Shown: piece after piece, positions 51,799 to 59,493 of the stretch
Numbering within the stretch: the first letter of the stretch is position 1
Layout of the letters: the number at the start of each line of letters is the position of its first letter
Assembly (NCBI GenBank): GCA_965248635.1
Contig: OZ252114.1
Coordinates: forward strand, 2,790,001 to 2,854,000
From: CBDAPI01 sp965248635
GTDB taxonomy: Bacteria > Acidobacteriota > UBA6911 > RPQK01 > CBDAPI01
Reading direction: 5' to 3'
Length of the DNA: 64,000 bases
Notes under the pieces: model-generated
Seen by the model: only the letters and a program-made list of their open reading frames with translations
Databases searched by the model: none
What the model was told of the DNA's origin: nothing
Position numbers and translations under genes: made by a program

Positions 51799-54144
51799 AT
51801 GGCCATGGATAAAATGATTCGAAAAGCAGGTGTGCTGGGGGCGGGAACCATGGGGGCCCAGATCGCGGCTCATCTGGCAAACGCTGGAATTCCCTCGGTG
51901 CTGCTGGATCTTCCTCAGGATGGAAGGGACAAGAGCGTTCTGGCCCGTTTGGCTGTGAAACGCTTGACCAGGATGAAACCCCCGCCCTTTTACTGGACGG
52001 GGGCTTCGGGCTTGATCCAGCCGGGTAACTTTGCAGACGATCTTCCGTTACTGAGCGACTGCGATTGGGTCGTCGAGGCCATTGCCGAGCGCATGGATCT
52101 GAAACGGGATCTGTGGGAGAGAGTGGAGCCGCATCTGAAGAGCGGAACCATTGTCTCCAGTAATACCAGCGGGTTATCGATCGCCGGGATTGCCAGGGAT
52201 CGCTCGCAAGAGTTTCGACGTCACTGGCTGGGGACCCATTTCTTCAACCCTCCTCGATACATGAGGCTGCTCGAAATCATCCCCGGCCCGGACACACCTC
52301 CTGAGCTGGTCGAGTTCATGTCGGAGTTCGGCGACCGGAAACTCGGCAAGGGGATTGTTCTGGCCAAAGATCAGCCCAATTTCGTGGCCAACCGAATTGG
52401 AGCGTTTGCCGCGTCGCTTGCCATGCATCTGACAGAAAAGCTCGGTCTCTCTATAGAGGAAGTAGACGCCTTGAGCGGGCCGGTCATCGGGCGGCCGACC
52501 ACGGCGACTTTCCGTCTGGCTGACTTGATCGGCAACGATGTCATGTGTCAAGTGTCCGACAACCTCTATGAAAACCTTCCGGAAGACCCCTGGCGCGAAC
52601 TGCTGGCACCACCCGATCTGCTGCGCAAGCTGGTGGAACGGGGCTGGAACGGACGCAAGACCGGGCAGGGTTATTACCGCAAGCAAGGCCGGGAATTCCT
52701 GGTCCTGGATCTCGAGACGATGGAGTATCGAAGCCAGCAACCGGTCCAGATTTCATCCCTTGCTGCGGTCAAAGGTGAACCCGACCCAATCGCCCGCATC
52801 CAGCATCTGATCCGCTCAGGCGACCAGAGCGAAACTTTTCTGTGGCCGTTGTTGCGAGACACTTTCGCCTACTCAGCCGGTCTGATTGGAGAGATCTGTG
52901 ATCACCTGTACCAGGTCGATCAGGCGATGCGCTGGGGGTGGGCCTGGGGACATGGGCCCTTCGAGCTATGGGATGCCCTGGGGGCCGGTGAGGTTGCGCG
53001 ACGGATCCAGGAAGATGGCGTCGACCTTCCAGAGTGGGTGGCGAAAGCTGTGTCTTCGGAAGGCGGTGATTTCTACGCTTCAGGGGATCCTCCCGGCTAC
53101 TTCGACCTGGCTTCGTCGACCCATCAGCACATGCCTCGAGAAGCGGAGAGCCTGCATCTGGAAGTCGTCAAAGCGGGCAACGAAGTGGTTCTTTCGAATC
53201 CGTCAGCCAGTCTGATAGACCTGGGCGATGGAGTGGCCTGCCTGGAGTTTCATTCCAAGATGAACACGATCGATCATCACATCGTGGAACTCGGAGCGGA
53301 GGCTAGGGAGAGAGTTGGAAGGGATTTCCGAGCGCTGGTCATTGGCAATCAGGGAATCAACTTTTCTGCGGGGGCGAACCTGGTCGGGCTTCTGGAGTCC
53401 TGCGGTCGCGCTGCCTGGCAGGAAATCGACGAACAAGTCCGAGCCTTCCAGGAGTTTTGCCAGGGCCTGAAGCAGGCCTCTTTTCCGGTCGTGGCGGCAC
53501 CCCGCCGGCAGACTCTGGCGGGAGGAGCCGAAGTGTGTCTGCCCTGCGATCAGCTGGTGATGGCGGCTGAGACCTACATCGGACTGGTGGAAGTCGGTGT
53601 CGGACTGATTCCGGCAGGCGGTGGGTGCAAGGAGATGTTGCTCCGGAACGAACCGGCGGACCGCGATTCAAAAGCTCAAGGCCAGGCGGGAGTCGTGAAG
53701 GCGTTTGAAGTCATCGGGATGGCAAAAGTATCGGGCAGCGCCGTGGAAGCGCGGGAACTGGGATTTCTCCGAACCCGGGATCAGATTGAAATGAGTGAGG
53801 ACCGACTGCTCTATCATGCCAAACAGAGAGCCATCGGCTTGAGCTCGAGTTACCAGCCTCCCGACCCGGCTCCTATGACAGCCTGTGGAGAGTCTTGCCT
53901 TGCCCGCCTCAAGGTGACTGTGCACGCGATGCACAGGGCAGGATATCTCTCGGACCACGACGTTCTCATTGGAAGAAAGCTGGCCCTGGTTCTCTCCGGT
54001 GGGGATCTGAATCATGCCACGCAGGTGAGCGGACAGCATTTTCTCGACCTGGAGAGAGAGGCGTTTCTGTCACTCTGTGGTGAAGAAAAGACGCAGCAGC
54101 GGATGGAGCACATCCTCAAGACAGGCAAACCCCTGAGAAACTAG
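51799..54144 (+). CDS. 3-hydroxyacyl-CoA dehydrogenase / enoyl-CoA hydratase (FadN-like)
   Basis: The 781-residue two-domain enzyme has the dehydrogenase first: NAD motif VLGAGTMGAQIAAHLANAG, then VVSSNTSGLSIAGIA and HFFNPPRYMRLLEI, with 3HCDH C-terminal repeats up to about 450. A crotonase domain is last (FRALVIGNQGINFSAGANL, GLVEVGVGLIPAGGGCKEML). This order matches FadN of Bacillus rather than E. coli FadB. The ATG at 51799 is chosen. No thiolase or acyl-CoA dehydrogenase is adjacent. The stop shares CTAG with the convergent ABC gene. Confidence 0.93.
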   Translation: MAMDKMIRKAGVLGAGTMGAQIAAHLANAGIPSVLLDLPQDGRDKSVLARLAVKRLTRMKPPPFYWTGASGLIQPGNFADDLPLLSDCDWVVEAIAERMDLKRDLWERVEPHLKSGTIVSSNTSGLSIAGIARDRSQEFRRHWLGTHFFNPPRYMRLLEIIPGPDTPPELVEFMSEFGDRKLGKGIVLAKDQPNFVANRIGAFAASLAMHLTEKLGLSIEEVDALSGPVIGRPTTATFRLADLIGNDVMCQVSDNLYENLPEDPWRELLAPPDLLRKLVERGWNGRKTGQGYYRKQGREFLVLDLETMEYRSQQPVQISSLAAVKGEPDPIARIQHLIRSGDQSETFLWPLLRDTFAYSAGLIGEICDHLYQVDQAMRWGWAWGHGPFELWDALGAGEVARRIQEDGVDLPEWVAKAVSSEGGDFYASGDPPGYFDLASSTHQHMPREAESLHLEVVKAGNEVVLSNPSASLIDLGDGVACLEFHSKMNTIDHHIVELGAEARERVGRDFRALVIGNQGINFSAGANLVGLLESCGRAAWQEIDEQVRAFQEFCQGLKQASFPVVAAPRRQTLAGGAEVCLPCDQLVMAAETYIGLVEVGVGLIPAGGGCKEMLLRNEPADRDSKAQGQAGVVKAFEVIGMAKVSGSAVEARELGFLRTRDQIEMSEDRLLYHAKQRAIGLSSSYQPPDPAPMTACGESCLARLKVTVHAMHRAGYLSDHDVLIGRKLALVLSGGDLNHATQVSGQHFLDLEREAFLSLCGEEKTQQRMEHILKTGKPLRN

Positions 54145-55025
54145 GCTGAGACTTCTTCGTATCTCTTCCCTGCGATGAAGGCCTGGACATAGGGATCTTC
54201 CGAGCTCTTGAGGGAGGGGACGTCTCCCTGGAAGCGAATCTTGCCATCTTTCAGAAGGATCACCCGGTCGGCGACAATCTCCATGCACCTGAGATCGTGG
54301 GTCACCACGATGGAAGTCAGTTCTTCCTGCCGGTTCAGCTTCCGTATCAAGCGGCTGACCGATTTTCCGATGATGGGATCGACTCCAGTCGTGGGCTCAT
54401 CGTAGAGGATCACCTCGGGGTCATTGGCGATGGCTCGCGCAATCGCCACCTGTTTCTTCCCCCCTGCGCTCAGTTCATCGTTCAGGCTGTTTCCCATTCC
54501 CTCCAGTTCCACTGCCTCAAGCAGATACTCGACACGTCTCCGGATCACTTCTTCATCCGTTACGCCCTGTTCCCGCAGTGGGTAGGCGATGTTCTCCCCT
54601 ACATCCAAGAAATCAAAGACGGCTCCATGCTGAAACACGTACGACACTCTCTTACGAACTTCCAGCAGTTCACTTTCCGTCATGCTTCCAATATCCCTTC
54701 CTTTGAAGAAGATCCAGCCGTGGTCCGGTTTGAGGAATCCCGCGATCAACTTGAGTAGAACGCTCTTTCCGGTTCCGCTCTGGCCCAGGACTCCCACCGT
54801 CTCGCCCTTCTTGATCTTCAATGAGACGGTGGACAGGACCGGGTGATCAAAGGATTTTTCGAGGTTGAGCACTTCAATGACATCCTCGCCCTCGCTGTCG
54901 TCCATGGGGATCTTTCGTCGAACAAGCTTCTGGCGGCTGGGCCGGAAAAAACCTCCTGCCACCAGGAAGACTAGAATAGTCAGATAGACGCCAAAGAACA
55001 GGGCGATGAAGATCTTGAAAAACAT
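54141..55025 (-). CDS. Mla/Mkl-type ABC transporter ATPase with N-terminal membrane anchor
   Basis: Residues about 45-290 are an ABC ATPase of the MlaF/Ttg2A lipid-transport type: Walker A LGQSGTGKSVLLKLI, signature LSAGGKKQVAIARAIA, Walker B ILYDEPTTGVDP and SIVVTHDLRCM. The signature reads LSAGG instead of LSGGQ/M. Before it lies a hydrophobic helix (IFIALFFGVYLTILVFLVAGG) and a basic linker. If the ATG at 55025 is used, the ATPase is membrane-tethered. An internal ATG at 54905 (MDDSEGEDVIEVLN) would give a normal soluble ATPase. No permease or MCE gene is adjacent. Confidence 0.85.
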   Translation of the reverse strand: MFFKIFIALFFGVYLTILVFLVAGGFFRPSRQKLVRRKIPMDDSEGEDVIEVLNLEKSFDHPVLSTVSLKIKKGETVGVLGQSGTGKSVLLKLIAGFLKPDHGWIFFKGRDIGSMTESELLEVRKRVSYVFQHGAVFDFLDVGENIAYPLREQGVTDEEVIRRRVEYLLEAVELEGMGNSLNDELSAGGKKQVAIARAIANDPEVILYDEPTTGVDPIIGKSVSRLIRKLNRQEELTSIVVTHDLRCMEIVADRVILLKDGKIRFQGDVPSLKSSEDPYVQAFIAGKRYEEVSA

Positions 55026-55075
55026 CCGAGCCCATCTTACCTAAACAACTGACAACAGCTGACAGGCTTCCCCTG

Positions 55076-55132
55076 GCTTCCGCAGGGGCTCTGATCGCTT
55101 GGCCGACGCAAATCAGAGCCCGGTGCGGAAGC
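55076..55132. other. Long imperfect hairpin in the spacer upstream of the ABC gene
   Basis: Arms GCTTCCGCA-gg-GGCTCTGAT (55076-55095) and ATCAGAGCC-cgg-TGCGGAAGC (55112-55132) pair over 18 bp with a small internal loop. A second hairpin CCGGTGC-GGAA-GCACCGG overlaps it (55120-55137) as an alternative pairing. The rest of 55026-55251 holds no gene that I can support. Confidence 0.6.
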
Positions 55133-55251
55133 ACCGGCTCGAGTACCGTGAGTGGCTGAGAGTTTGGAAGGCAGGAGAAAAGACACTGAGGCCCGGCAGC
55201 CACCGGGTTGGGTCCCCGACGGCCGCCAGGCAATGCCGGTTAGAGTGAGTT

Positions 55252-55418
55252 CTAGTGGACTGTAACACCTGAATCGCTAGCGCCTGAGCGGCCCTCGACC
55301 CCGATCTCTGCGTTGCGCCTCCTCGCCATAGTCCCTGCTATGCCTCGTCCGCACGCCTTGACCTCGGGCCCGACCGGCTCGCTCATCCACTACCGATTCA
55401 AGCATTACAGTCCACTAG
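55252..55418 (+). repeat. MITE-like element, family 1, copy C (complete)
   Basis: A 167-bp element from CTAG to CTAG has perfect 14-bp ends (CTAGTGGACTGTAA and its complement) and further similarity inward to about 25 bp. Core: CCTCGC-CATAG-N6-CTATG-CCTCG. Its right CTAG supplies the TAG stop of the small gene at 55415-55804. No coding capacity. Confidence 0.88.
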
Positions 55419-55804
55419 TGACGGATCTGAAACCGGGTCAGTTTCCGGGCCATCTCCCGCTGTCGATCCTTGTCACTCAGGAGATAGATTTCCAGCCACT
55501 GCCGGAGCTCTCTCTGATTCATTTCCAGAACTTCACAGACCCATTGAAAGCTGCCCGGGTAGCTCTCTTCGGAAGCAAACCAGTCAAGGGCATCCTGTCG
55601 CCACAGTCTCCACTCTTTGTTGGACGACTTCTTGGGGGCAACCACGTCACGAAACGCCTGCAGCAAAATGCCCAGGGAAAGATTTCTAAGGGAGGATTCA
55701 GGCCTGTGTTCACGCGGGTAAAGCCCTGCGCTTTCGAGGCTTGAACTATTTCTCTGTTGTTTCACAGACTCAACCTTTTCTTTTCTATTGATTCCGGATA
55801 GCAC
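55415..55804 (-). CDS. Small conserved-type protein of unknown function
   Basis: Up to 129 residues from a GTG start. The N-terminal 45 residues are low in conserved features. The rest (LGILLQAFRDVVAPKKSSNKEWRLWRQDALDWFASEESYPGSFQWVCEVLEMNQRELRQWLE) looks like a small helical domain with regularly spaced Trp. The pattern DALDWF-SEE---SF--VCE-L---RELR recalls short uncharacterised HTH-like proteins I have seen in several phyla, but I cannot name a family. The stop codon is provided by the end of the inserted element, so a longer original C-terminus is possible. Confidence 0.6.
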   Translation of the reverse strand: MLSGINRKEKVESVKQQRNSSSLESAGLYPREHRPESSLRNLSLGILLQAFRDVVAPKKSSNKEWRLWRQDALDWFASEESYPGSFQWVCEVLEMNQRELRQWLEIYLLSDKDRQREMARKLTRFQIRH

Positions 55805-56020
55805 CGCTTTTTTTAGCTCCTACTCTTTTGACGCGCGGCAGCCGGAAAAGTTTCGTTTAGACGGCAAGTCTCTGCCCCGCATCCATTCTGTACTCTAGTT
55901 GTTAAGTTATTGATAATAAATTACTTGGCATGCGTTTGGATGGCTTCGAGAACTTTTCTTCCGTGCTCTTGGTGTACAATCCTGCTTTTGTTGTCTTAGG
56001 TCCTTAAGGAGGATGTTCGA

Positions 56021-56542
56021 ATGGCTGAAGAGCGACGCAACGCTGTGACTTTGAAAGGCAATCCTTTTACGCTGGTTGGGCCGGAATTGAAGTCTGGAGA
56101 TCCAGCTCCTGATTTTGAGGTTGTCGGGGCGGACTTAACGCCGGTCACTCTACAGGATACGGCCGGAAAAATCAGAATATTCAGCGCTGTGCCATCTCTC
56201 GATACTCCGGTCTGCGATACGCAGACCCGCCGCTTCAACGCGGAGGCAGCGGGGTTGAGTGAGGTCAAGATCTACACTGTGAGCATGGATTTGCCTTTTG
56301 CACAGAGTCGCTGGTGTGCGGCCAGCCGGGTCGACAACATCGTCATGCTCTCGGATCACCGTACCGGTTCGTTCGGGGAGAGCTACGGAACGCTGGTCAA
56401 GGAACTTCGCCTCGACTCAAGGGCCATTTTTGTTGTCGATGGGGAGGGCGTCATTCGTCACGTTGAATATGTCGGCGAGATTGCTGATCAGCCTGATTAT
56501 GACGCCGCTCTGGACTGCGTCCGGACTCTTGCTGGCTGCTAG
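56021..56542 (+). CDS. tpx: Thiol peroxidase Tpx
   Basis: Tpx is an atypical two-Cys peroxiredoxin that reduces hydroperoxides with thioredoxin. The 173-residue protein has the peroxidatic Cys in FSAVPSLDTPVCDTQTRRF and the resolving Cys in QSRWCAASRV, with FVVDGEGVIRHVEYV later. AGGAGG precedes the ATG, and a TACAAT at 55974-55979 may be its -10. The TAG stop shares a base with the GTG of the next gene. Confidence 0.96.
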   Translation: MAEERRNAVTLKGNPFTLVGPELKSGDPAPDFEVVGADLTPVTLQDTAGKIRIFSAVPSLDTPVCDTQTRRFNAEAAGLSEVKIYTVSMDLPFAQSRWCAASRVDNIVMLSDHRTGSFGESYGTLVKELRLDSRAIFVVDGEGVIRHVEYVGEIADQPDYDAALDCVRTLAGC

Positions 56543-57522
56543 TGTTAGGCCGGATTCGCCGGGAAATCGATCTTGCCGAGGGGAGAATCCGCTCCTTTGT
56601 TCGCTGCACGAGCCTGATCCCTTCGGCTGCCCTGGGAGCTGCCAGAGAGTGCAGCGCGTATCTGAAGGCTGAGAACCTGCAGTTGACGGGTTCATTCAAG
56701 ATCCGAGGGGCGCTCAACAAGCTGATCGCACTCAAGGAAGCCGGTTATTCCAGGGTAGCTACCGCGTCTTCGGGGAACCACGGAATGGCGGTGGCCTACT
56801 CCATGCGCTTGACGGGGCTGCAGGGAAGAATTTTTCTCCCTCGAGATGTCTCTGTCGTCAAGCTCCGGGCTCTTGAGGAGCAGAAGGTCGATCTCCAACT
56901 CGTGAACGGGGAGTGTCTGGAGGCGGAGAGAGAGGCGCGGAAGTGGGCTGAAACTGACGGAATCCCCTATATCTCACCTTACAATGACCCCGAGATTGTG
57001 GGAGGTCAGGGAACTCTAGGAATCGAGCTTGCTCGCCAGGCTCCCCAGCTGGATACGGTATTCATAGCGGTCGGCGGTGGCGGGCTGATCTCGGGGCTTG
57101 CGGCCTGGCTCAAGGAAGTCAACCCGCAGATCCGGATTGTCGCCTGTTCACCGCTCAACTCGCGAGTGATGCACGAGAGCCTGAAGGCAGGACAGGTGGT
57201 GGATATGGAGAGTCTTCCCACGCTGTCAGACGGAACTGCCGGGGCCATCGAGCCGGAGTCGATCACGTTTGAGCTGTGTCGCACCCTGATCGACGATTCT
57301 CTACTTGTGACCGAGTGTGAGATCGAGGCGGCGATGAAGTTCGTGCTTGAGCGTCACAGGCTTGTCATCGAAGGGGCAGCGGGTGTCGCGGTGGCCGGGT
57401 TCTTGAAAGGTGCCGCCCCGTCTCGATGTTGCGCCGTCGTACTTTGTGGCGGAAATGTGAACCGAGAGACCTTGAGTCAGCTCTGTTCCTCTGCGTCTTC
57501 CTCTTTCTCGAGTTCGGCGTAG
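56542..57522 (+). CDS. Threonine/serine dehydratase-like PLP enzyme
   Basis: The 326-residue fold-type II PLP enzyme has the Schiff-base Lys in LQLTGSFKIRGALNKL, SSGNHGMAVAYSM, the phosphate-binding GGGGLISGLA and VLCGGNVNRETL near the C-terminus. It lacks an ACT regulatory domain, so it resembles catabolic threonine dehydratase or serine racemase. It starts at a GTG overlapping the tpx stop. Its 3' end overlaps the convergent DinB gene by 46 bp. The Ser-rich tail (SSASSSFSSSA) may be an overlap by-product. Confidence 0.9.
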   Translation: MLGRIRREIDLAEGRIRSFVRCTSLIPSAALGAARECSAYLKAENLQLTGSFKIRGALNKLIALKEAGYSRVATASSGNHGMAVAYSMRLTGLQGRIFLPRDVSVVKLRALEEQKVDLQLVNGECLEAEREARKWAETDGIPYISPYNDPEIVGGQGTLGIELARQAPQLDTVFIAVGGGGLISGLAAWLKEVNPQIRIVACSPLNSRVMHESLKAGQVVDMESLPTLSDGTAGAIEPESITFELCRTLIDDSLLVTECEIEAAMKFVLERHRLVIEGAAGVAVAGFLKGAAPSRCCAVVLCGGNVNRETLSQLCSSASSSFSSSA

Positions 57523-57998
57523 AAGCCCAGGTCAACGTCCTTGAGCTGCTTCGTGATGAAGAGAATCTGGCCGGTGTGATACGAGAAGTGCTCCACGACG
57601 TGGAAGATGGCCTGGAGGCCGGTGACTTCGTAGGCCTGGACCTGAAAAGTCCGCTCCAGGGAGTCGGGCGCCAGGCTCTGAAGAGTCGCAACGGCTTCCT
57701 GGAGGGTCGCGTCCAGCTGCCCGAGGAGTTCCGATCGGGTCATCCCGCTACGAGCCTTGAACTCGCCGTCACGGCGGCGCTCGTCCGGCGCACCGCCCAG
57801 CCCGGATACGATCCACTGTCGAACGTTTCCGCTGAGGTGAAGCATCAGGTTGCCGATGCTGTTGGAGTGCTGGTTGGGTCTCCACCAGACCTCGGCGTCA
57901 TCCAGCAGGGTCAGGCAACTGCGAATCTTGGGGAAAAAATCGGCACGGAGAAGTTGAATCGCCTGATCGATGAAAGCCTGACCTGGATCAAAACTCAT
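57477..57998 (-). CDS. DinB-family (DUF1572-type) putative metalloenzyme
   Basis: The product is a roughly 173-residue four-helix-bundle protein. Metal-site histidines of the DinB/YfiT superfamily are visible: NLMLHLSGNVRQWI, then VVEHFSYHTGQILFITKQL. Related proteins use bacillithiol or other thiol cofactors; the substrate is unknown. An ATG at 57998 is preferred over the GTG three bases upstream. The last 46 bp are antisense to the threonine dehydratase-like gene. Confidence 0.88.
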   Translation of the reverse strand: MSFDPGQAFIDQAIQLLRADFFPKIRSCLTLLDDAEVWWRPNQHSNSIGNLMLHLSGNVRQWIVSGLGGAPDERRRDGEFKARSGMTRSELLGQLDATLQEAVATLQSLAPDSLERTFQVQAYEVTGLQAIFHVVEHFSYHTGQILFITKQLKDVDLGFYAELEKEEDAEEQS

Positions 57999-58105
57999 CA
58001 CGCTTGACAGGCTAATACAGAACTTGAGAAAAAACCAGTACTGGGCGTCATAGGATCCGCCGTGCGGGCCCTGGCGCGACCGCGAGCGACTCTTACCACG
58101 GATTT

Positions 58106-58765
58106 CTAGGGAACCAGCTTCCGGCGCTGGCGCTTGATCGGCTGCCTCAGAACGGCATCCTGCTGGAGTTGAACGGTCAGGGACGTCCCTCGAGTCATGG
58201 CCACCTGCTGGCCCCTCATAAGGAGTCCGATCACAGCGCCGCCGGCTGCTCCGATGGCACCACCGATGCCCGCTCCCTCGAGACTGCGGTCGGCAATGGC
58301 TCCGATCCCGGCGCCGCCGGCACCTCCAACCGTACCGTATTTGAGGACATCGTCTGCCTGTTTGCTGGTGGTCGTGATCTTGCCTTCCTTTGCACCAGAG
58401 CCGCTCACAAAGCCTTCCGCATGTTCCGCTCGGGCCTCCAGGCTTCTGGTGACACCGCTCGGGAAGATGATGGTATCGAAAGACAGGACAATCTCTCCCT
58501 TGCCCTTGAGCCTGCCGGGTCTGATCACATCATCTACCTGGCCGATCAGGTAGCTTCCGACTGGAATCACGATCTGATCCTCCGAGGTGATCGGCACGGC
58601 AAGTCGGGCGTGGAATTTGTCTCCCGGCCGGGCAGTTTCGGTGCTCACCGCGGTTTGCAGCGTCACGAAAAGATTCGTCTTGCTGGGAATGACGATCTCC
58701 TTCTGATCGCCCTGAGCGGCTGTCAGAAAGGGCAGGCAAACGAGCAACCATTTGTACTTCTTCAT
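58106..58765 (-). CDS. Secreted glycine-zipper protein of unknown function
   Basis: The 219-residue protein has a signal peptide (MKKYKWLLVCLPFLTAAQGD). A beta-rich domain (IPSKTNLFVTLQTAVSTETA, PVGSYLIGQVDDVIRPGRL) resembles VirB10/TrbI-like or conjugal-type 'Bacterial conjugation TrbI' folds in its LTVQLQQD ending. A glycine-zipper segment (GGAGIGAIADRSLEGAGIGGA, then IGAAGGAVIGLLM) lies in the middle and may insert in a membrane. The ATG overlaps the rhomboid stop (ATGA). Function unknown. Confidence 0.72.
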   Translation of the reverse strand: MKKYKWLLVCLPFLTAAQGDQKEIVIPSKTNLFVTLQTAVSTETARPGDKFHARLAVPITSEDQIVIPVGSYLIGQVDDVIRPGRLKGKGEIVLSFDTIIFPSGVTRSLEARAEHAEGFVSGSGAKEGKITTTSKQADDVLKYGTVGGAGGAGIGAIADRSLEGAGIGGAIGAAGGAVIGLLMRGQQVAMTRGTSLTVQLQQDAVLRQPIKRQRRKLVP

Positions 58766-59469
58766 GCGACTCTCTCCCATTTGTATCGACGTGTCTGGGG
58801 CCGGGCCAGCAATCTAACTAAGAAGAGTCCGGCCAGGAACCCGCCGATATGAGACCACCAGGCAATTCCTGCAGCTTCGGCGCCGTTTCCAACCAGTCCC
58901 ACGGTTCCATTGACAATTTGCACGGCGAACCAGAAACCCAGTACCACGATCGCCGGAAGCTGGACCACAGGCCACACAATGATAAACGGTATGACGGTCA
59001 GAATTCTGGCGAAGGGATAACTGATCAGATAGGCCCCGAGTACTCCGGCTACCGCCCCGCTGGCCCCGATCGTGGGCACCGAACTTTCGCTGTGGAAGGC
59101 GAGGTGGGTCAAAGAGGCCACGATCCCGCACAGAAGGTAAAAGCCCAGAAAGCGCAGGTGCCCCATTCGATCCTCGATGTTATCTCCAAAGATCCACAGG
59201 TACCACATATTCCCGATCAAATGCAGCCAACCGGCGTGGAGGAACATCGAGAACAGGGTGACTCGGGTTACCGCCAGCCCAGTCGACAGGGGTTGAACTC
59301 CGATTTCTTTGATGCGTGAAGGGACCAGACCGTTCAACTCGAAGAAGCTGGCCAGCTGACCTTCTGGAAAACTCAATTCGTAGAGCAACACGAGCAGGTT
59401 CACCCCGACCAGCCCAATGGTGACCAGAGGATAAGTCCTGGATGGGATGTTGTCCTTGAAAGGAATCAT
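58762..59469 (-). CDS. Rhomboid-family intramembrane serine protease
   Basis: The 235-residue protein with six to seven membrane helices has the rhomboid hallmarks: the L1-loop/HAGWLHLIGNMWYLWIFGDN motif with helix-2 His and Asn, catalytic Ser in GASGAVAGVLGAY and catalytic His in WWSHIGGFLAGLF. It starts MIPFKDNIPSR, typical of this subfamily. It follows serA by 24 bp on the same strand and is coupled to the secreted protein gene. Confidence 0.94.
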   Translation of the reverse strand: MIPFKDNIPSRTYPLVTIGLVGVNLLVLLYELSFPEGQLASFFELNGLVPSRIKEIGVQPLSTGLAVTRVTLFSMFLHAGWLHLIGNMWYLWIFGDNIEDRMGHLRFLGFYLLCGIVASLTHLAFHSESSVPTIGASGAVAGVLGAYLISYPFARILTVIPFIIVWPVVQLPAIVVLGFWFAVQIVNGTVGLVGNGAEAAGIAWWSHIGGFLAGLFLVRLLARPQTRRYKWERVA

Positions 59470-59493
59470 CTCTAGGGTGGTGCGGGTCGACTC

